From the NCBI GenBank assembly GCA_013365365.1, contig JABVXU010000001.1:930001-994000 (forward strand): a DNA stretch of 64,000 nt, read 5' to 3'. The stretch comes from Cruorifilaria tuberocauda (lineage: Eukaryota; Nematoda; Chromadorea; Rhabditida; Onchocercidae). Both the position numbers and the translations under genes were made by a program. Of this stretch, positions 51,391 through 63,961 are shown one piece after another; the stretch's first letter is position 1; the number at the start of each line of letters is the position of its first letter. Below the pieces are notes generated by a model that worked only from the letters and a program-made list of their open reading frames with translations, had not been told where the DNA came from and ran no database searches.

Positions 51391-53037
51391 TTATTGCCAC
51401 AAAGTGAGCTGCATCTACAAATCTCGACTTCCTTCAAGCTTGAAACACGAACTTTACAATTAAACTTGAATGCTTCCGCATGATATAAACATCGAATGAA
51501 ATAATAATTAGTGTAAAAGTGCAAATATTCTTCTCAGCTTAATTTCACGAGCAGCATTTCTCTCTTCACTACCTCGCGGAGGGTATTAATGCACTCCTCA
51601 TGGACACATATATGCACGCACATGCGATGCAAAGTCCAGTCAACCGACCAACCCCTAAAACCGTGCACCATCGTGACATATATAGACTCCGTGGAATAGT
51701 AATTTTGGAAAGGGGGAGAGACAGTTCCGAGACAGCATTGGATGGCACGAGAAATAAAGGTGTAGAGACTATGCATTTGTTGGAGATGCCCAGTAAATTA
51801 AATCTCAAGACTCTATTTGAAAGAGAAAAAGAATAAGAATAAGGTTAGAAAAGGAAAAGAAGGAAGTAATTGAAGCCAACTAATACAGCCAACTTCCATT
51901 ATAATCATTGTTGCACAGACCAGACAGTACGAAAACAATTTCCCATAGAATAAAAAGGTAATGGTGTACTGGCATTAAGTTTGATTGTTAAATTGAAGGA
52001 TATCAAGTTATCGCTCTTAAAAATATTCGCGTAAATAAGAAGTAATGTTCACAAATAAGTAATCATTGTGCATGGCAACAAGCAGATAATGTGGATATTA
52101 ATGAAGAAATAAATCTGAGAGCTAATTTGAATTTAATTTCTTCTCATATATGTTGTCTTTTCTTCTATTCAAAATATTCGGTATGGATCAGTTGATTGCT
52201 TGGTTAATATTTCGGCAAAAAAAAGAATTAATTATATTTTAGCTCATATTCTGAGGTGCATAAATAGTTTGAACCAATTAAATCTAATTTTCCATCGTCT
52301 TCATTTTATTCATTTCATTGTTTTCTAATTAGAACCATCGCTTTTGTTATATTTCTCCATTTATCCCACCTGATAAAATCTTTTCATGATAGCACCTTGG
52401 GGAATCCGTATCATATTCTCTATGAAGAACTTTCTACTAACAGCTAAAAATATTTCATTAATACGGAAATGATATATTGCGACTTATATATCGAAACATT
52501 CATTGGACAATTTTATAACTATGTTATATCCAAATTTTCCTTCAATTTCTTATGGCGAAAAAAGCTCAACATCTGTTTTCGTGAAGATATTTTTATTTCC
52601 TTCGTATAAGAACTCGTTAAAGTAATGTTATTGCTTTTTGTTTTATGTGATTGGTATATTTTTGATGATAGCAACTTTCAATATTTATACGTGTATCGAA
52701 TTGCTGATATTGACGAGATGCAGAGATCTCGAATATCATGAAGTGATAAGTTCTTACATATTAAGAAGTGAAGAAACTATTAGTAAATGTCAAGTTTTAA
52801 CAGACAAGAATTTTTGTGTAATTAGGAAAAATATAAAATTGAATTTATTTTGTAAGATAAAATAGTTTTTAATACTTGCTTGCACCCATCAACATCGGTA
52901 TATTTACAAATTAAGCTCCTTTGCATATTTTTTGGTTTCTTCAAATTCATTAATAAACATAAGTGCTACTTCAAATGGGTGAACAGCTCAATACAGTATG
53001 TGGCTGTGAATTCTTTATCCAAAAAAAGTTTATCTAA

Positions 53038-53090
53038 AATAATAATAGTAATAGTGATAATAATGGTAATGATAATGATAATAATAGCGA
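53038..53090. repeat. Degenerate AAT/GAT trinucleotide tract
   Basis: Interrupted ATAATA/GTAATG/ATGATA units over about 50 bases; it makes an Ile/Met-rich artefact frame. Confidence 0.8.
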
Positions 53091-54647
53091 TAAGGGAGAG
53101 GAAGTGGAATAAGGAAAGAAGAGAGACTCAATTCACGCTTCCAATGAATTCTGATAAATTGATAAGAAGAGGGAAAAAAGTTCCCTTATTATGAGAAAAA
53201 ATTGGAATTTTAGAAAGCTATGATAATGGTGTTAATGTTAGCTGTCCAGTAGTAGACATTCTTTCAATTCTTGGTGCTATGAGGAAGTTTTGAGAAAAAA
53301 GCCAACGGATCAGTTAGTTCCATACTCTTTCCTTTTTCCTCTTTGCACCAATTTAATTGACTTCTAACTCTATAATAAGCTTCTCATTCACGGATAACAT
53401 TTCTCGCCGATCTCAAAAACAAAAAAGATTTGTTGAATTGAGTATGCAATGGAGGTGTTAAGAGTGAAAAGATGAAAGAAGAGAAAAAAGAAAAGAGAAC
53501 GTAAAACTCTGATGTTATCAAATTGATGTGATAAGGATGGCTGCACTATGAATGTAAGTATTATTATAAAGTATCAGTATAGTATGCTTTTCTCTGGCTT
53601 TTCAGACACATCCTTATTTATTCCTGATTTATCAGTTTTCATTTCACTTTGTTTCAGTTGCTTAATCAAATCATAAATATTAGTAAGTTTGATATATTAT
53701 AATTGAATCAATATGCTCATACTAGATCAGTTTAAATGAAATTTTATTTCAAAGGTAAAAAATTTATTAATATTAATTTTTCTAAAATTTCTTTACTCTG
53801 AAGGTATTTTTTAAAAATATAAATTCCTCTTATAGGGGAAGCTTTCAAGATAAACTCAGCTTCTTTTGTTTGAAGAAAATCTATTCATATCCTGTCTCTT
53901 TCAAAGATTTTATTTTGTTTTTAATTCGTCAAGCTGATGATAATTAATTTTTTTCATTTCTTATATAACTTTCATTCCAATATAACATTTCTTATTCAAT
54001 CGAAAACATTATTCTTTGTTGTCTGATTGAAAATTCGCTATCCAGACATTATTATTGAAATGTGATTTAAGCTTACTTCCTGAGTTACAAAATAAAAAAT
54101 TTTTTTAATTTAAAAGAATTAGCAGCATTCTCTTAAAAGAATCATCAGAATTCTCAGTGCTTATTAATAGCTTTCTTCCTTTTCATCGCTTCTCTGACAA
54201 TTCCACTGCTCAAACAAAAATTTTTCTTTGTTATCATCTTTGAACCATTTTTAGAAAATAAAGAAATGAAAACTGGCACAATATAATCCATCAATTATCA
54301 CCTTTCTTGCATGAAGCGTTTGAAGAAATGGTTTCATATCTGATTTAAATTGACATACGATATTTAATATCCCGATATTTACCATATGCTAAGAGTATGA
54401 TGACTGCAGTAAAAAGATAGTAATGATTTAAAAGAGAGTGAATAATATAAGTGGATTTTTTTAAACCAGAGATTTCAAAAATTGAGAATGAACCCATCCA
54501 AGCATTCGCTCACTTGATTAGCATTTAACATTAACATTAAAATAATGAATTCATTTTCCGCTTTTGCATTCTCATCGGACCTACCCTCCATTAAAAGACC
54601 AGGAAAATGACAATCAAGATATGCCTAACTGAGTTCTTTTTATTTCT

Positions 54648-54680
54648 TTCCCTCTCCCTCCCTCTCTTTCTCTCTCTCCC
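54648..54680. repeat. CT-rich polypyrimidine tract
   Basis: About 33 bases of TTCCCTCTCCCTCC-type pyrimidines, the complement class of the GA tracts elsewhere in the window. Confidence 0.85.
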
Positions 54681-55947
54681 GTAATATCACTGTTTGCTCA
54701 ACTTTGGAATATTTAAAGCATTTGGTATATTCGATGATTATTGAATCTACTCTTCCTCAATACAACTAATTCTATTTTGATGAGTATATTTACATGAATG
54801 GTATTCAATTTAAATAAATATATTTTCATTCTAACTATCACATTCATTCAATAACAAAAAAAAATCCCAAAAGCTTTTTTTACTTATAAATCTTCTATCC
54901 AATCTATTTTTAAATCAATGAAATAAGACATAAATCTATTTATCACCATATGTGATACTATTTATCATTCATAGCCTTCATTAGGAAGTGCAACTATAAG
55001 TTTCATCGGAATCCATTCCTTGTCATTAGCACAAAAAAGTGATTTCTCACTGATATTATTCACGCAGCGTTTGTTTTTGTTCGTCATCTTTCTTTAAATT
55101 ATATTTCAATACATCCAATTCCTACTTTCTAATATTGTAATGGAAGTATATAAATAGAATTTCATGTTTGTTAAAGGATAATAAATTCACTACATTTTCC
55201 GAGAGTCATATATTTAGTGATGGATAATACTTTTGTTTTTCTTTACTATCAATTTTTGCTTTTTATAATAATTGATATCTTCTTATTGCAATAAGAGAAA
55301 TACATGTAATTATATGAAGCTTTGATGAATTCATTAGCCTTTTCCAGTTTATTAAATTTCTTGTTTTTACTAAATCACATGCTTTTCCAATATTTGTTAA
55401 TTCCAAGAATAAAATAACGAAGCATTAAGAAAAAACAGTGTTGTTTTATTCCTTGAAGCCATCGCAAAATAACTGATGCATACTGAAAACGATAAGTAAT
55501 AAAAGTACTTAAATAAACTTAGAAGAGTTTAATTTACGAGAAATTTCTCATAATACTTTCAAATATTTAGTTATTTTACATATTTATAGTCAAATTTTAT
55601 TTTAATCAAATATTGTGCTATAAATCAGTAAATTAGAAATATGAAGCGATTTAGTGTGTTGCTTAAAGCATTTAACAGTGTCCGCTAAGTACACATGTAG
55701 AAATTCGTTTTAAACATTGACAATCTATAGAGACTATTTTAAAATAAAGGTGCAAATTAATGAGGAAGAAAGATAGCAACGATATTTTAATTTCAGAAAA
55801 TAGCATTAAGCTAAAATTCAGTTAGTTTCAGGGAAATGATTAGTATTGATGTTAACTTTCGTTGTTTGTTAATTCAATTAATTTATTTTTAGATGATAGA
55901 ATGAAGCTCGTTGCACTTATCACTGATATTTGGCCGAGAATATTGCA

Positions 55948-57713
55948 ATGTTAGGCTCACAATCCCTGACCTTTCTCTTCAGTCGAGCAGCAAAATCATT
56001 TCGTTCGAGTAATCGTCAAGAAATTACGCTTGGAAATAATGAAAAAAAACCACTGTCCTATTATACCTTCTACAGCTGGCAAAAACAAAATTTACTTCGA
56101 TCATTAGATGCTTTGTCTATATTAGATGCACATCATATCAAGTAAGTGATCAAATGAAAAATAAAAAAAGATATGGTCAAGTATTTGCTCCTATTTCAAA
56201 CGTTTATAATATGCATGATTTTTCAGCTTATTCAATAATTATAAGTTATTAAACCTTGATTATTATATTAAATTCTTGAAAATTCCGAAGAAGGTGATTA
56301 TTTTAAATTATTATTCTATTACAGTTCAGGCAGTTTCATTCAAAAAAACTAAAAAACATGTTGACAAAATCGGTATAACTTTTGAGGGCTGGCACTCGAA
56401 TTTGACCTAGCCTGCACTGGAAACTCAGGAAATGCGCAAAGTTCAGCAAAAGCTTTGAGATCATTACTCTGAGAATTTAATATATTGATCCTATGATTAC
56501 GATCATAATAATCAAAGAGGAACTGATAAACTGAGAAGCTGATTACTATAATTGATAGGCGAAACAAAGAGTGTCAGTCCCAAAAATAGTCCCAAATAGA
56601 ACTAATATTAAAAATCATTGGCTTAATTAAAAATAACATAAGGAAACAGACATCACATAATAGTATTTTTTTACATTTTTCTTGTCTTGATCTGGCAATG
56701 TATTACAATTAGATAGAAGTAAAAAACGAAAGGTGATGAAAATGTTGGGGAAGAGGGCGCTAAAGTACAATTTGGGTACTAATGGAAATTGAAATAAAGT
56801 TCTAATTTTCTAATATTGGAAATGGAAAAAGGAAATGGAATTGAGAAGAAAGTTAAGAAATTCTGAACGATTAGCCTATTTGAATGAACGTCGAGTTGTC
56901 AGAAGAGTTGTTGTTATTGTATTAGCGATGTTAATGTCTGATGGGTTGGGCAAAGTTGTAAACAGAATGCATAGTAATACACTTGAGGATAAAATATTCA
57001 AATTCAGGCTTTTCTACTCATTAATTTTACACTTTTGATTTGAAGCGCTTCAATGATTTCATTTAGCTTTAATTTAATTTCACTCAACTTCATTTTAATG
57101 CTTCTTTTCGCTTCGAAAACTAATTATTAACTCCAGATTTTAATTAACACGATATGATAAATATGAATTTATAATTTGATTTTGCAAGTGAAATATTGAT
57201 AAATACGATAAGATGAAGAAGTAAATTGAGCATACCGAACTTCAGGACTAATTATTTTGTTATTGTGGCAGATTGTGGTGGATGTGATTGCCCGACATTT
57301 ATTCGTAAGCTGCTCAAGTCGGCAGGTAACAGTATCAAAACAGGTAAGCTGTCTATTTAAATTATTTAAAGAGTAAATTTCTGCATATTATGAAGTCCAC
57401 TCATTGCATAACAAATAAATGCAATCATAAACTCATAAATCTGGTTCAGATTCAATTAATAGATAAAATGTACACTTTTTCTTCTTTTATTTCTCATTTT
57501 TATCCTATGAATGCAATAATATTACATTCATGCTATGCTTTCACTTGCAGCATGCAGTAATTGTTCTGTAATAAATGAAAGAATTCAAAAAAAAGATTTG
57601 CAGATCGTCAAGCCAATGTGATATCGTTTCGAGTCGATAATTTAGTAAAGCATGTGACTCTGGCCGAAGTGAATTTCGAAAAAGTAAAAATTCCAAAAAG
57701 TCTTCAAAGATAA
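55948..57713 (+). CDS. Putative 173-aa protein with mitochondrial-type N-terminus, unknown family
   Basis: Four exons join in phase: 55948-56141, 56227-56372, 57272-57343, 57604-57713 (TAA). The first 25 residues (MLGSQSLTFLFSRAAKSFRS) are hydrophobic and Arg/Ser-rich without acids, like a mitochondrial targeting sequence. A Tyr/Trp segment SYYTFYSWQKQNLLRSLDAL follows, then a Leu/Tyr/Asn-rich middle, then a short Cys motif DCGGCDC with basic residues (FIRKLLKSAG), and a C-terminal part ending VKIPKSLQR. The Cys pattern CxxCxC could bind a metal but is unproven. I do not recognise the protein. Support is four compatible splice junctions and a plausible targeting sequence; the 900-bp intron 2 is the weakest link. 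Exon 1 and the last exon are the best supported. Confidence 0.5.
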
Positions 57714-58708
57714 AACCTGGACTAGTTCATAACATATTGAGAAATTCTACTACAACTAAGTAGGATTTGTAATGATATTATAGTAGATAAATAAAAAATG
57801 AACTCATGACTTGTAATTCGCATGAATGTAATTTTTTTTACAAATACTGATAATTTTAATTAGTATCGTATTCGTACAAATTAATGAGTATAAAGCATGA
57901 AATGGAAATTTTGATATCTTTCTATTTTTTCATCTCTTGATAATCAACGACATCATTCAGAGCCGATAAAATGGGAAAAATAAAAGTCTGAAGTCTAAAC
58001 AGTCTTGTCATTTCCAGATTTTATACTAATAAATTACTAATGAATGAATTAATTTCCAAGAAATTTTAGCCTTTTTTTCATCAGAACACAATTCGAATAA
58101 GTTTAACGCATTTATCATTTTTTATGCAATTACATGTAAATGATAAAGTAGCATATATAGGATTTCGCTTTCAGTTTTTTGATGCCATCGATGTAAAAAA
58201 TCATTTTGTTAATTTTGAAAAATTCTATTTCAAATTTTTTCCTATATTACAGGAGCAATCATAAATTATTTCATCCATCTTAGTGCCCAAAAATAAATAA
58301 ATTCTCAACAAACAGCATTTTTTTTTCTTCAAAAATATAGAAATGAAGAATTGCTAGATAGATTTTGAAGCATTATTCAAATTAGATATTATTTCTTTTT
58401 AATTTAAGAAAACACCAATATTCAGAGAAGTTACTGAGGAAAGCTGCCAAAATTTATTATCGGTGATATATATTTCCTTATCATTTGAAGTGAAGAAGAA
58501 GAATAATGACACAGGATTTATAAAAAACTTTCTTACAACGAACAGTAATAAGTTATTATTCATGCAAGTGATTAGTTTATCTCCAGCTACTCTATGGTTC
58601 TTTTAGAATGATAAATCGAGTATGAGATGAGGAAATTTATCATTATCTGTCTTATGATAAGTGAAATCCCTCAGATAATCAGTGAATAGCAAAAAATCTA
58701 GTAGAACA
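57714..58708. other. Spacer without recognisable gene
   Basis: Very AT-rich; nothing supportable seen. Confidence 0.5.
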
Positions 58709-59457
58709 ATGTGGAATGAACAGGTTGTAGTATCACTTGAAAGATTTGACGAATTAATATTTCAGCACGATCTTTGGTCTACTTTGGATTTTGATGGATG
58801 CATTCTGCTTTACTCAACGAGAAATTCACATTCCTATAAATATGCAATGAAAAAACTTTGTAAGTATTTTTGAACTTTCATAGCAATTATTTCAATACAA
58901 TTTTTCATTTCAAAACAAAAAAATTTCTGAATTTTTTAATGCAAAAATAATTTCAGCACAATTAAGAGATTCGAAAGAGAAATATTTGCTGTGGTTGATT
59001 GGCATTGTTTCTGATCCTGCTTCACCATTAACTATACCAAGGACTACATCATATCAACGTAACTTTTCTGAAGTAATCTCTCGGGTAATCTAGAGAAAGA
59101 GCTATCGACAAGTTAGAACAAAAATAAATTCATCAATGGACGAATTTGTAAATTTTCAAGTTGGGGAGGAAGATCAGTACCAAAATTGAAACAGAAATTA
59201 CGCGCTTTCATTTGCGCATTTTAGAGGCTAAAGCAGACTCGTCAAAAATGGATGCGCGATATTGGGAAGTGATACCAGACGGGAAAACACCGAGGAGCCC
59301 GCTAGTTTATCATCAGATTGTTATGCAACTCATATCACTAATCGATAATTCTAAAATTGATACATTTCCACCGGATAAAATTACTTTTGAATTTAATAAA
59401 AACCCGCAAGTGATGCGGAAAGTATCAAAAAGTTGCGAATATATTTCACTCGCATAA
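58709..59457 (+). CDS. Putative 191-aa (or 187-aa) orphan protein, 3 exons
   Basis: Exons 58709-58859, 58957-59084 (or ending at 59072), 59161-59457 join in phase to TAA. Composition is coding-like, with residues such as VVVSLERFDELIFQHDLWST, then KEKYLLWLIGIVSDPASPL, then a helical EITRFHLRILEAKAD and DARYWEVIPDGKTPRSP, and a basic C-terminus. No signal peptide, membrane helix or cysteine pattern. Two tandem donor sites 12 bases apart at the end of exon 2 (gtaatctctcgg|gtaatc) both keep frame, so isoforms differing by four residues are possible. The frame continues upstream of the ATG only to a TAA eight codons earlier with no ATG, so the start at 58709 is the first possible. Acceptor 3 (ttttcaag) is unusual. 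Family not recognised. Confidence 0.5.
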
Positions 59458-61950
59458 AGCCGTAAGATTTTCTTATATTACTTATTAAAATAACATGCTT
59501 TTAAAATGAAATTGGCATGTTTATATGTCAACTTATTCATCTTCTTTTCTCTTTATTTCACTTCCCTAAACATTACTTTATATAAATAATATCACTTTCA
59601 TTCATTCCATTGTTATTTCAAAATAAATATTTGACGCATATCAATTACATAAGAAGTGAATATAAAAATATTTAAGTTAGTATTTTCAGAGTAAATTAAC
59701 TTTGAAATAATGAAGTTATTGGATTTTTTTTCGCTGAAAAAATTTCGAAAAATGCTTTTACTGAAAATTTCTCAGCAATTTAAGGTTCAAAGCATTTTGT
59801 GCTACGAGGAAATTCCGTCAAAACAATTTCTTTTGCTATAAACTAAGCTAAGTGATGCAAATTTCTTTTTTCTATCATTTTCACCGAATTTTGACCGAAA
59901 ATTTATACGTCTATTTCATTTACTTTGATTGTTATTTCTTCAACTTATTTCTTTTTGATTGAAAATTACATTTCTTTAATAAAACAAATTCCTTGAAAAT
60001 GAAATTATTCGAGTGAAACGACAAGTTAAACTACATTTTATTATGAAATTGTTTTCAAAAATTAATAAATGGAGAGAGAATTTATGAAGAAAAAATAAAA
60101 GTTGAAGGAATGAATGTTTTTGAATATTTTCTTTTATAACCAATTTCATGTTACCATAAATAATGGAATTAATTTAATGAAAAGACGGATTACAATGATT
60201 TCCAAAAAGTTCCTTTTTGATTATTAAACAATCAATGAACATATGTTCAAAGCAATTCAATTAATCATTTCCAATAATTAATTCCTGTTTTCCTCTTTCT
60301 GTTCCATTTTAATAATTTAAGAACAAGAATATGGAATTTTAAGTTCCTTGGAATTTATAACTGTATTTATCGTAATATGCTTCAGTTTTTTTATCAAGAA
60401 TAATTTAGAAAACACTCGAAAATTTTATAACTGGATAATAAATTGAAAATAACGCATTTGAACAAATTTGAAGTATAGTCATTTATTGGCCAAATTGTTT
60501 TCCAGAATTGAGAGTTACGAGTGTACCGGTGAACTGGAAGATTACACGAAAAGGAAAAATTTACGGCATAAACTGTTTTTTTGGCGAGATCAAAATAACT
60601 GTAACTATAAAACTTATTTTACCAGTTTACTGCAAAGTAAATTAAATATTAAAATAAATTAATTTGAAACTATTCATTTGCTACTTCATCACTTTATCAC
60701 ATTTACCATTCCATTATTACTCTTATATTTTATGCAATCAAAGTTTGCAAGAGATAATTATTTTCTAAATTTAATTTCTGTAATAAAAGACTTCTTTAAA
60801 AATTTTTAATATATATACATCTCCGGAAAACTTTTCATGAAATTACATTTTGATTAATCGGCAAAAAAAAGTATGATGAAATAATTCATATGATCACTTT
60901 TTCTGTTAAGCCAACCTAAATGTAGAGTTAATTTAGAATTATCCGTACGCGATAATAGCGCATATCCTTGAAGAAAAAAGAATTGTGAAGCAGTTATTAA
61001 AGTAGCCAAACGATGGAATAAAGTGTAAGCTAAAAGTATTTAATCATGCAAAAAGAAAGAAGGATAATAGGATTTCTGCATTTCGTTCCTTGTCAAGCAT
61101 TCCTCGCAATCAACTAAGAGAGATGGAAACGAAATGAATTTAGCTAATTAAGTATTAATGAAAGACAAAAATTTATGTAATCGTTTATGCATTTTTAACT
61201 TCAAACATTTTTAACTATTGTAATGAAATCGGATATTCTAGAATTGGGTTAAAACGTATTATGATGAAATCGATTCGATGTTTGGAAAAACTTAGAAATA
61301 ATGATAAAAGGATTAAATTGGAAAAAGGTTGATTGAACTTTATTTTGTTTGCATATGATTAGTATGTTTTATTAATGTCTAATAAAATATGGCATTTCTT
61401 TCTTTGTCTTTTTTCAAATTAAGGAAAAACTTACTTAATTTTTTTAAAAAAGAATCGAACTTACATTTATTTGAAGTTCTAATTGAAAATAAATTTAAGT
61501 AAATATTATATCCATTTAGTGATTAGTCAAAATGTAAAGGAAAGAAGTGTAAATTGAAGTTTGTTATGTTTTCAAAATGATTAAGTTTAGTTTGGTAATT
61601 TCGTGCATCTGAAATCAGTTGAGAAATAGAATTGAATGAATGGAAAATGATTGCAAATACAATTGACCAAAGAATTTTTATCTTTCGTAAAACAGTTAAA
61701 ATAAGCATCGAAGAAATGTTTAATCGTTTTGCAAGAAATTTTTGTTAAAAGTAATGATCTTTATTTTTGTCATTTTTCAATACTGCAAAATTCATCTCTA
61801 CATTTTAGCATGCTGATAACAACTGTTGTTTGTTCACTTCCATTAATTCACTTCCTTCTTTCCTTCCATTTTGTGATTAAGAAAAAATATTCCTTTGTCA
61901 TTATTTTGGAATAATTGTTTACTTTAAAAAATGTCCGGCGAGTAAATATC
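59458..61950. other. Gene-poor AT-rich spacer
   Basis: Short frames (60468-60662, 61729-61914 and minus 61523-61708) without domains or splice partners. Nothing supportable. Confidence 0.5.
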
Positions 61951-61989
61951 AGTAATATCACTCTAAACCAAGCACATAGCTTTGATTTT

Positions 61990-62659
61990 ATGAACTGTCG
62001 TACAGGTTTGTGGGTAGATAATTTGTTGCTTGCAGGTAAGGATCAATGTGAAGGTTTATTCCTTGTGGAAATTCAGTAGTGAATTATTCAACATTTTAGA
62101 GTGTCAATAGACGATTTCTTTTGATAATGATGATTGAAGTAATTGTTCCATGATTTGAATGAGGATTGATAATCCTAAATCAGGAGAAATGGCTTCATTT
62201 TGGTGAAAGCAAGAATACTTCTTAATAGACAATAGTAAGAGTTTATAATATTCTTAACTGATCCTATTGATATTATAGCAACAGGGCTATTGTAATAATG
62301 TTGTAATTATAAAACTAAATACAATGAATAGCAACAGTTCTGTGCATGCTTGCTTTAAGAATGTCTGTCATGCAATCGAGCCGTAAAATTACTGTTTAAA
62401 CAGTCCTCGAAACAGAGCAGAAATTCAACTCACTGATAACAAGTGCTGTGGGATGATACCATCAAACGGTATCTTCTTGATCCCTTTCCGTCTATTTGAC
62501 CCGTCTTGTCGGCGTGATATCTATTGGGGACGTAAGTTCGCCTGGAGTGATCGCCTGGATGTGCAAGAGATAAATTCTATTGCAAATCGTCTAAACATGC
62601 AAAATGAGAAACGATCATCTTTTCATGCTGTAGATTTTGAAGCTGCTGTGATATTCTGA
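61990..62659 (+). CDS. Small orphan protein, two visible exons (partial)
   Basis: An exon ending at 62035 (gtaagg donor) carries the frame MNCRTGLWVDNLLLA from an ATG at 61990. It joins in phase (G|AA) to 62421-62659 (TGA). The second exon reads LTDNKCCGMIPSNGIFLIPF, then FDPSCRRDIYWGRKFAWSDR and LDVQEINSIANRLNMQ, coding-like and rich in Trp, Cys and Arg. The frame is open well upstream of the ATG (through NISNITLNQAHSFDF), so earlier exons are likely and the stated start may be internal. Four cysteines in about 50 residues suggest a small disulfide or metal fold, but I do not recognise it. AATAAA lies 128 bases past the stop. Confidence 0.45.
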
Positions 62660-62786
62660 TTATGTTGACAGTTCAGATTTTCTGTAGAATAACAGACAGA
62701 AAGTGTTCACTGCGCGATTAGTATCAACGATGTATTTTCAGCATTGAATTCTTCGGCTTCCATTGAACTTACTATGCTTATTGTGC

Positions 62787-62792
62787 AATAAA
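62787..62792 (+). terminator. Poly(A) signal, small orphan gene
   Basis: AATAAA 128 bases after the TGA at 62659; supports a gene ending here rather than continuing to the acidic exon at 63.4 kb. Confidence 0.45.
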
Positions 62793-63376
62793 GGAAAATA
62801 TTTATTCATTGGATGAATTCATTCAATGAAATTAATTAATTAAGTAATTTGATATGTTGGAAATTATCATTCAATACAAGCAACGTTGAATGCTTTGCAC
62901 TTTTCAGTCTTCTCTCTTTCACTTTGTTGAGGAAATGTTGGATTGAATTCATCTGAACTGATATGAACGAGTGAATTCACATTGTTTAATTGACAAGTTA
63001 GCAAAAATCGATGTTTCAGCAGGAGGGAAAAGCATAGGAAATGGAATTCTCCAGCATATGATGATAAATAGAGGTGCACCTGTTATTTTACACTGCTCAA
63101 CTTATTTTTTGTTTTTCTCTTCGTGTAAAAAGGCAAATAAAAAACGGCAGTCGAAGCGAATAACATTTTCATTGTTTTATCAAATTTTATCTCTTCCATT
63201 ACTCGTCCCAGTTTGCAAAACTATTTCTATCACTTTATCAGAAAGATATCCTTTAACTTCTAATGACTGTAAGTTTGAATTTTTGTCATTAACTATGTAA
63301 CTCATTTGAGTGAATTCAAAAAATAGTTTATGTTGGAATTATTAAAAATTGCAAATGATTTCGCTAACTTTTCAAG
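62793..63376. other. Region likely holding 5' exons of the acidic proline-rich gene
   Basis: A frame open from about 62971 to 63269 ends at a strong donor (gact|gtaagt), but its phase does not match the next exon, so no join is proposed. It includes a hydrophobic stretch SLPLLVPVCKTISITL and a possible leader MMINRGAPVILHCSTYFLFF. Undecided. Confidence 0.3.
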
Positions 63377-63961
63377 GACATTGGAGAAAAGATAACTTTG
63401 TTGCCGTATGATTATGATATTACTGACAAAAATGGTGGAGAAGATGCTAAAGGATCTGAAGCAGAAGCAGATGATGGTACCGCCAGCATGGAGAAATCCA
63501 CGGAGAATACGGATAAAATAACCAGTGATGCAGAAGGACATTTATCATTGCCTGATCAAACCGGAGATGGCGGAAACTTTATAGCACCTGAAGCTGATAA
63601 ATCAGAGCAAATTAGAGGAGGATTAGACAGTAATCATGGAGAGGAAGCGAAAATTCATGAACATGACGTACCATCACCATATGTAGAAGATACACCAGCA
63701 CCTCATCAACAAACAGATCCGGAAGGACCAGAAGAATCAAGACAACCTAAAGAGTTTAATCCGACACTTCCAAATGTGGATAAACCGTCATTTCCACCAT
63801 CAGCCCCAGTTCATCCTAATCAACCAGGTTTACCAGAACCTCCTTCTCAATATCCGCAACCATCAACAGGACGTGAAGCATGCCAAATTATTGCTACTGG
63901 TATGAACACGGAAATGCAACAACACGCATCAATGCTTGCTAATGAAGCTCTTACACAGTAA
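63377..63961 (+). CDS. 3' exon of an acidic, proline-rich low-complexity protein (5' part missing)
   Basis: A single open frame of 194 codons plus TAA follows a ttttcaag acceptor. The frame upstream closes at a TAA at 63365-63367, so it must begin by splicing (phase 0), and 5' exons were not resolved. The first half is Glu/Asp/Gly/Ser/Thr-rich and strongly acidic (KNGGEDAKGSEAEADDGTAS and similar). The next part is Pro/Gln/His-rich (VPSPYVEDTPAPHQQTDPEG; PSFPPSAPVHPNQPGLPEPP). A short conserved-looking C-terminus, REACQIIATGMNTEMQQHAS followed by MLANEALTQ, is the only part with a folded look and has one cysteine. Probably mostly disordered; it could be a secreted or cytoplasmic scaffold. Family not recognised. 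Codon use and length make a real exon likely. Confidence 0.75.
   Translation, partial: DIGEKITLLPYDYDITDKNGGEDAKGSEAEADDGTASMEKSTENTDKITSDAEGHLSLPDQTGDGGNFIAPEADKSEQIRGGLDSNHGEEAKIHEHDVPSPYVEDTPAPHQQTDPEGPEESRQPKEFNPTLPNVDKPSFPPSAPVHPNQPGLPEPPSQYPQPSTGREACQIIATGMNTEMQQHASMLANEALTQ

Larger units (their letters stand above)
51391..55947. other. Gene-poor spacer, 4.6 kb
   Basis: No convincing gene. The first part (51540-51830) is less AT-rich and lies upstream of rps-6, so it may be its promoter; overlapping frames of about 80 codons on both strands there have no recognisable features. It contains an ATAATGG-type repeat at 53038-53090 and a pyrimidine tract at 54648-54680. Confidence 0.55.

Noticed and set aside
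51540..51836. Overlapping frames of about 80 codons on both strands, upstream of rps-6
   Set aside because: No start context, domain or splice sites; more likely promoter sequence of less extreme AT content.
56294..56324. 31-bp possible intron in the 173-aa putative gene
   Set aside because: Too short for a nematode intron; reading through it keeps frame and gives the phase needed for the next exon.
62971..63300. 109-codon frame before the acidic exon
   Set aside because: Begins at a GTG rather than ATG, and its only strong donor does not match the phase of the downstream exon; kept only as a region of interest.
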